A stretch of 9,342 nucleotides of DNA. Origin: Phycisphaerales bacterium. GTDB taxonomy: Bacteria > Planctomycetota > Phycisphaerae > Phycisphaerales > UBA1924. This document shows positions 6,244 through 9,342 of this stretch, piece after piece. Where the stretch lies: contig JALOQT010000028.1 of assembly GCA_025453375.1 (NCBI GenBank), positions 1 to 9,342 on the forward strand. Direction: 5' to 3'. Below the pieces are notes generated by a model. That model did no database searches and was not told the DNA's origin. It was given only the letters and a program-made list of their open reading frames with translations. Position 1 is the stretch's first letter. Every line of letters starts with the position of its first letter. Both the position numbers and the translations under genes were made by a program.

Positions 6244-6711
6244 ATGTCAACTGGTGAGGTGGTCGTGGCGTGGGGCGTCGTCACGCCGCCGTTGCGGGCG
6301 GCTGATCTGGCCTGGCACGCCGCGTGGTCACTCGTGCCCGGGGTTGGGCATGTCATCAGCCTCATGCTCTCGATGCACCAGCATCGTGGCGTGCTGCTGG
6401 TCGTGACGGATCGTCGCGTCTGCGTGCTGTGGGATGGCGCTAGCGCCGGCGATGTCCGCCAGCCGTGCGTCATCGCGACGGAGTGCCCGCTGGATGTGCT
6501 GGGCGTGCGCTGCGTCGCCGAAGGCTGCTTTGAACTGAAACTGGCCCGCGGCCAGGCGCAGGGCGTGCTGCTCCAGCAGCCCGAGTCTCGCCTCGCCCGC
6601 GCGCTGGAGGTGCTGGCCAGGGATGACACCGCACCGCAACCCGACTTGGTCCTGTCCAAACAATCCACACAACCGCCAAGGAATCGAGACTCGATACGCC
6701 GCGCAGCGTAA
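6244..6711 (+). CDS. protein of unknown function, possibly PH-like fold
   Basis: The product is 155 residues. I do not recognise a named family. The segment HRGVLLVVTDRRVCVLWDG (47-65) resembles the vlTDRRl strand seen in small bacterial PH-like domains, and a hydrophobic stretch before it (about 29-45, SLVPGVGHVISLMLSMH) could touch the membrane. Five cysteines (60, 75, 81, 90, 95) are clustered, but they do not form a clear metal-binding spacing. Residues 125-155 are polar and probably disordered. The start is uncertain: ATG 6244 has GGGG five bases upstream and GAAGGG further up, and in-frame ATG 6178, ATG 6214 and TTG 6052 exist, but the protein character upstream of 6244 is poor. The stop lies inside the terminator-like hairpin at 6696-6720. 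Confidence 0.6.
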   Translation: MSTGEVVVAWGVVTPPLRAADLAWHAAWSLVPGVGHVISLMLSMHQHRGVLLVVTDRRVCVLWDGASAGDVRQPCVIATECPLDVLGVRCVAEGCFELKLARGQAQGVLLQQPESRLARALEVLARDDTAPQPDLVLSKQSTQPPRNRDSIRRAA

Positions 6712-6720
6712 ACGCGGCGT
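6696..6720 (+). terminator. candidate terminator overlapping the stop of the 155-residue gene
   Basis: ACGCCGCG (6696-6703) and CGCGGCGT (6713-6720) are perfect 8-bp complements with a 9-nt loop that contains the TAA stop (6709-6711). GAATTT follows, so the T-run is short and weak. The very GC-rich stem may be enough to end or stall transcription. Confidence 0.42.
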
Positions 6721-6739
6721 GAATTTGCCCCGCCGCCCG

Positions 6740-6832
6740 CACTTTGGCGAGCACACTCGCCAGTGGGCGATTGAATCATGACCCCGAAGGTTTGTAGCCT
6801 GCGGGGTCGGCAGTGCAGGTCCGAAGGTCCTG
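6740..6832 (+). promoter_or_regulatory. three tandem hairpins in the phoH leader
   Basis: First, TGGCGAG (6745-6751) pairs with CTCGCCA (6756-6762) around CACA, and CAC/GTG extends it to 6740-6765 across a 2-nt bulge. Second, GACCCCG (6780-6786) pairs with CGGGGTC (6802-6808), and after one A-G mismatch AGG (6788-6790) pairs with CCT (6798-6800) around a 7-nt loop. Third, CAGG-T-CC (6816-6822) folds back on GG-T-CCTG (6826-6832) around GAA, with one T-T mismatch. The direct repeat CCGAAGGT (near 6784 and 6821) links the last two. None is followed by a T-run. The array sits 54 bases before the phoH start and could be a structured leader or a small RNA. Confidence 0.42.
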
Positions 6833-6886
6833 GTCGCGTCGCGCACGTCATGGCACGCGTCCCCAACCCGAGAGATCAATCCAAGG

Positions 6887-8416
6887 ATGGATACGCCCCC
6901 CCCCGTTCGTCCCATCTCCGATTCGATGCCTTCGTCCCACGCGGGCTCGTCGAACGCAGCACCCAGCAACCGCTCCGCCGCCGCACGCGGCTCGACCGGC
7001 GCCCGCGGCAAGACCGCCCGCCCGCCAGAGTCCACCCGCGCCGCCGAGCGCCCCAGCACGCGCGAATCCTCCCGCGAGCAGACCCGCACCAGCGGCGCAC
7101 AGGGCAAGGGCAAGGCCGGTCGCATCAAGCACTTCGTGCTTGATACCAACGTCCTGCTGCATGACCCCGCTGCCCTCTTCGTGTTCCAGGAGCATGAAGT
7201 CGTCATCCCCGTCACGGTCATCGAGGAGATCGATACCTTCAAGCGTGACGCCGGCGACCGCGGCCGCAACGCCCGCGAGGTCATCCGCCACCTCGATCGC
7301 CTCCGCCAGATGGGCAAACTCGTCGAGGGCGTCAAGTGGGGCGATGCCTGCGACATCGACGGCCTGATCCCCAAGGCCCGCCTGGAGGACCCGACCAAGA
7401 CCGGCAGCGTCCGCATCGAAATCGGCGAGTTTCCGCGCCCGCACTCCATCCGCGAGGACAAGCCAGACAATCGCATCATCGCCGTCGCGCACGGCCTGGC
7501 CCAGAAGCACACCGGCGAAGAAGTCGTCTTCGTCAGCAAGGACCTCAACGCCCGCATCAAGGCCGACGTGCTGGGCCTGACCAGCGAGGACTTCGAGAAC
7601 ACGAAGGTCAACGCCGACGCGCTCTACAGCGGCTACGTCACGCTCGAAGTCGATGGCGACCTGATCGACGAGCTCTACAAGGACCGCATGTTGAGCCTCA
7701 GCAAACTCGCCCCCGTCCTCGAAGGGCGGCTGGATAGCGAGAATGCACGGCGAGGCTTGTTTGCCAATCAATACGTCATCCTGCGCGACATCGACGACGA
7801 GAACCACACCGGCCTGGCCCGCAGGCTGGGCGATACGGATCACGTCATCCCCGTCACCGCCCCGCGCAAGCCGACCTTCGGCATCTTGCCGCGAAACCTG
7901 CAGCAGACCATGGCCCTGGACCTGCTGCTGGATGACGAGATCCGCATGGTCACGCTCATGGGCGGCGCCGGCACGGGCAAAACGCTCATGGCCGTCGCCG
8001 CGGGCATGGCCAAGGTTTTCAACGAAGAGCGCTATGACAAGATGCTCGTCGCCCGCCCGATCATGCCCATGGGGCGCGACATCGGCTATCTGCCCGGAAG
8101 CAAGGATGACAAGCTCAGCGCCTGGATGCAGCCGATCTTCGACAACGTCGGCTATCTGCTCAGCACGCGCGGCGCGCCCATGCAGCAGGCCGACAGCAAG
8201 AGCACCGAGCAGCGCATCACCAGCCTGATGGACTCGGGCAAACTCGTCCTCGAACCGCTGACCTACATCCGCGGCCGCAGCATCCCGCATCAGTTCATGA
8301 TCGTCGACGAGGCCCAGAACCTCACGCCCCACGAGGTCAAGACGATCATCAGCCGCATCGGCGAAGGGACCAAAGTCATCCTGACAGGCGACGTGCAGCA
8401 GATCGACAACCCCTAG
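6887..8416 (+). CDS. PIN-PhoH protein (PhoH2/YlaK type), truncated by an in-frame TAG
   Basis: The product is 509 residues. The first 80 residues are Ser/Arg/Ala-rich and look disordered. A PIN ribonuclease domain (about 81-225) follows, with acidic residues in VLDTN (Asp86), IEEID (Glu113/Glu114), DKPDN (Asp194) and SKDL (Asp219). The PhoH ATPase domain (from about 325) has Walker A GGAGTGKT (359-366), the RPIMPMG block (390-396) and Walker B MIVDEAQN (471-478). Relatives such as mycobacterial PhoH2 combine RNA unwinding with RNA cleavage. The frame stops at TAG 8414-8416 directly after GDVQQIDNP, where family members continue NPYLDxSSNGLxYxxER. Reading resumes in frame after the TAG, so this gene has lost its last part by mutation, or the assembly is wrong here. 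The start ATG 6887 has a poor ribosome binding site. A run of nine C (6896-6904) covers codons 4-6. Confidence 0.88.
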   Translation: MDTPPPVRPISDSMPSSHAGSSNAAPSNRSAAARGSTGARGKTARPPESTRAAERPSTRESSREQTRTSGAQGKGKAGRIKHFVLDTNVLLHDPAALFVFQEHEVVIPVTVIEEIDTFKRDAGDRGRNAREVIRHLDRLRQMGKLVEGVKWGDACDIDGLIPKARLEDPTKTGSVRIEIGEFPRPHSIREDKPDNRIIAVAHGLAQKHTGEEVVFVSKDLNARIKADVLGLTSEDFENTKVNADALYSGYVTLEVDGDLIDELYKDRMLSLSKLAPVLEGRLDSENARRGLFANQYVILRDIDDENHTGLARRLGDTDHVIPVTAPRKPTFGILPRNLQQTMALDLLLDDEIRMVTLMGGAGTGKTLMAVAAGMAKVFNEERYDKMLVARPIMPMGRDIGYLPGSKDDKLSAWMQPIFDNVGYLLSTRGAPMQQADSKSTEQRITSLMDSGKLVLEPLTYIRGRSIPHQFMIVDEAQNLTPHEVKTIISRIGEGTKVILTGDVQQIDNP

Positions 8417-8521
8417 GCCTACGCCATCGAGCGCATGAAGGGCATCGGCATCGTCGGCCACGTCACGCTGGCCAAGAGCGAGCGGAGCGAACTGGCGAGC
8501 CTCGCCGCCGCCCTGCTCTGA
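8417..8521 (+). pseudogene. C-terminal remnant of the PhoH gene after the in-frame TAG
   Basis: The frame after TAG reads 34 codons to TGA 8519-8521, beginning AYAIERMKG and continuing GHVTLAKSERSELASLAA. This is the conserved PhoH C-terminus (typically YVVERFKG, then GHVTLxKGERSxLAxLA). No frameshift is needed to join it to the upstream part. About eight codons of the family motif YLDxSSNGL are missing at the junction. No start codon or ribosome binding site suggests independent translation. Confidence 0.85.
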
Positions 8522-8572
8522 GGCGATCAGCCACGTCTGCCCAGCCCGATCTCCGTCAGCCCCCGGCTCGGC

Positions 8573-8578
8573 TATGCT
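8573..8578 (+). promoter_or_regulatory. candidate -10 box before the ABC transporter gene
   Basis: TATGCT lies in the gap between the phoH remnant and the ABC gene. No good -35 box is seen 16-18 bases upstream. A small hairpin, CCCGC/GCGGG (8581-8595), follows directly. It is similar to TACGCT boxes at 3685 and 4970. Confidence 0.22.
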
Positions 8579-8669
8579 CTCCCGCGTTGTGCGGGCCGAT
8601 CTGCGGCTCGCGCCTCGCCGGCGATCACCACCCGATCCTCATCGCCGCCGTGAAAGGATTCGCCCGCGC

Positions 8670-9342
8670 GTGCTGGCTGTGCAAGACGTTCACAAGTCGT
8701 ATCGCTCATCATCCGGCGAAGTCTCGGCTCTGCGCGGCGTATCGCTCCGCATCGATCAGCCTGGCTTCTACGCCATCATGGGCGCCAGCGGCTCGGGCAA
8801 GACCACCCTCCTGCACCTCCTGGGCGCGATGGACGTGCCCGATCGCGGCACGATCACCATCGGCGGCCAGCGCATCGACACGCTGTCCGAACGTGAACTG
8901 ACCGCCTTCCGGCGCACACGCGTCGGCATCGTCTTTCAGCAGTTCAACCTGCTCAGCACGCTCACGGCCGTTGAGAACGTCGAACTCCCCGCCATGCTCG
9001 CCGGCGATGAGCCCAAGGCCCTCCGCGCCCGCGCGATGGACCTGCTGAGCACCCTGGGCGTCGCCCATCGCGCCGGCCACCGGCCCGAGACCATGAGCGG
9101 CGGCGAACAGCAACGCGTCGCCATCGCCCGCGCCCTGCTCTACAAGCCCGCCCTCGTCCTGGCCGACGAGCCCACCGGCGCGCTGGACAGCCGCAACGCC
9201 GAAGCACTCTGGACCCTGCTTGACCGCGTCGCCCGAGAGCAGGAGACCACCGTCGTGATGGTCACGCACGAGCCGCTGGCCGCGGCACATTGTCGCCAGG
9301 TCATGGTGCTGCGCGATGGCGTCGTCACCGGCCAGTTCGATC
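8670..9342 (+). CDS. ABC transporter ATP-binding protein, LolD/MacB type (3' end outside the window)
   Basis: 224 residues are visible. The GTG start at 8670 gives MLAVQDVHKSYR, the usual LolD-like opening, with GAAAGGA at 8652-8658 eleven bases upstream. In-frame GTG codons at 8589 and 8679 are less well placed. All nucleotide-binding motifs are present: Walker A GASGSGKTT (38-46), Q-loop VFQQFNLL (88-95), signature MSGGEQQRVAIARAL (142-156), Walker B LVLADEPTG (162-170), D-loop ALDS and H-loop His200. The signature SGGEQQR and the QQFNLL loop are typical of the LolD/MacB/FtsE group, which pairs with FtsX-like permeases to move lipoproteins or drugs or to act in envelope work by mechanical force. 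A permease gene is expected just past the window. It begins 148 bases after the phoH remnant. Confidence 0.92.
   Translation, partial: MLAVQDVHKSYRSSSGEVSALRGVSLRIDQPGFYAIMGASGSGKTTLLHLLGAMDVPDRGTITIGGQRIDTLSERELTAFRRTRVGIVFQQFNLLSTLTAVENVELPAMLAGDEPKALRARAMDLLSTLGVAHRAGHRPETMSGGEQQRVAIARALLYKPALVLADEPTGALDSRNAEALWTLLDRVAREQETTVVMVTHEPLAAAHCRQVMVLRDGVVTGQFD

Noticed and set aside
5949..6257. 102-codon open frame between the glycosyltransferase and the 155-residue gene
   Set aside because: Codon bias is weaker than in the neighbouring genes, no ribosome binding site or motif is visible, and it runs across the inverted repeat at 6163-6209.
6436..6447. Perfect 12-bp palindrome GGCGCTAGCGCC
   Set aside because: It lies inside a coding region in GC-rich DNA. 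A single palindrome without a repeat or partner gives no functional lead.
6745..6762. Sigma54 promoter (TTGGC...CTCGC) before phoH
   Set aside because: The GG and GC elements are 11 rather than 10 bases apart, and the bases are better explained as hairpin arms.
6811..6840. SRP (4.5S) RNA apical hairpin, suggested by CAGGTCCGAAGG
   Set aside because: The required GGAA tetraloop and the AGCAG asymmetric side are missing, and flanking helices do not fit.
8414..8416. TAG read as pyrrolysine or programmed readthrough
   Set aside because: The junction also lacks about eight conserved codons, which recoding would not explain. No readthrough or pyrrolysine signal is evident.
6848..8461. Very long open frame on the minus strand opposite phoH (537 codons)
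   Set aside because: Its protein is Asp/Ala/Val/Gly/Leu-rich with no motif, and the plus strand carries clear PIN and PhoH domains. GC-rich genes commonly throw such antisense shadows.
1..9342. CRISPR array, transposon ends, prophage, tRNA or defence system
   Set aside because: I looked for spaced direct repeats, transposase or integrase motifs, cloverleaf features and known defence domains and found none. The PIN-PhoH protein alone is not enough to call a toxin-antitoxin system, since no antitoxin-like gene adjoins it.

Overview
This is a GC-rich bacterial window in which every gene lies on the + strand. The core is a flagellar regulatory block: flhF, flhG, a small membrane protein gene, then a FliA-type sigma factor gene. 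The sequence style (strong G/C at third codon positions, Ala/Pro-rich linkers, a long FliA with a basic N-terminal extension, and a PIN-PhoH protein nearby) fits a planctomycete, perhaps of the Phycisphaerae. That placement is an inference from protein flavour; the window holds no rRNA or other taxonomic marker.

Layout: the 3' end of an FkbM-type methyltransferase gene (1-366); flhF (502-1929) overlapping flhG (1926-3008) by four bases; a 256-bp gap containing a strong compound inverted repeat; a 103-residue two-helix membrane protein with a charged tail (3265-3576); a 320-bp gap containing a candidate promoter and a structured leader; fliA (3897-4919); a GT11-like fucosyltransferase-family gene (4984-5907); a 336-bp gap without a convincing gene; a 155-residue protein of unknown function (6244-6711); a 175-bp gap packed with hairpins; a PIN-PhoH gene (6887-8416) cut short by an in-frame amber codon, with its C-terminal coding remnant still readable to 8521; and the 5' part of a LolD/MacB-type ABC transporter ATPase gene (8670 to the window end).

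How the genes fit together: FlhF (SRP-family GTPase) and FlhG (MinD-like ATPase) set flagellar position and number. FlhG keeps the DQAxxLR motif known to stimulate FlhF GTPase activity and a C-terminal amphipathic helix. FliA directs late flagellar transcription. The methyltransferase and glycosyltransferase on either side may modify flagellin or surface glycans, but only proximity supports this. The PhoH protein, the 155-residue protein and the ABC transporter have no obvious link to motility.

The most notable points are: (1) the fliA leader, where a Shine-Dalgarno-sequestering helix and a competing hairpin share the same bases, next to a perfect 10-bp hairpin with GGA in its loop; (2) the amber codon in phoH, which is best explained by a 24-nt in-frame deletion in a conserved motif rather than a point mutation; (3) a small conserved-looking membrane protein between flhG and fliA; (4) dense structured intergenic DNA before phoH. 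I do not see a CRISPR array, transposon, prophage, tRNA, rRNA or recognisable defence system.
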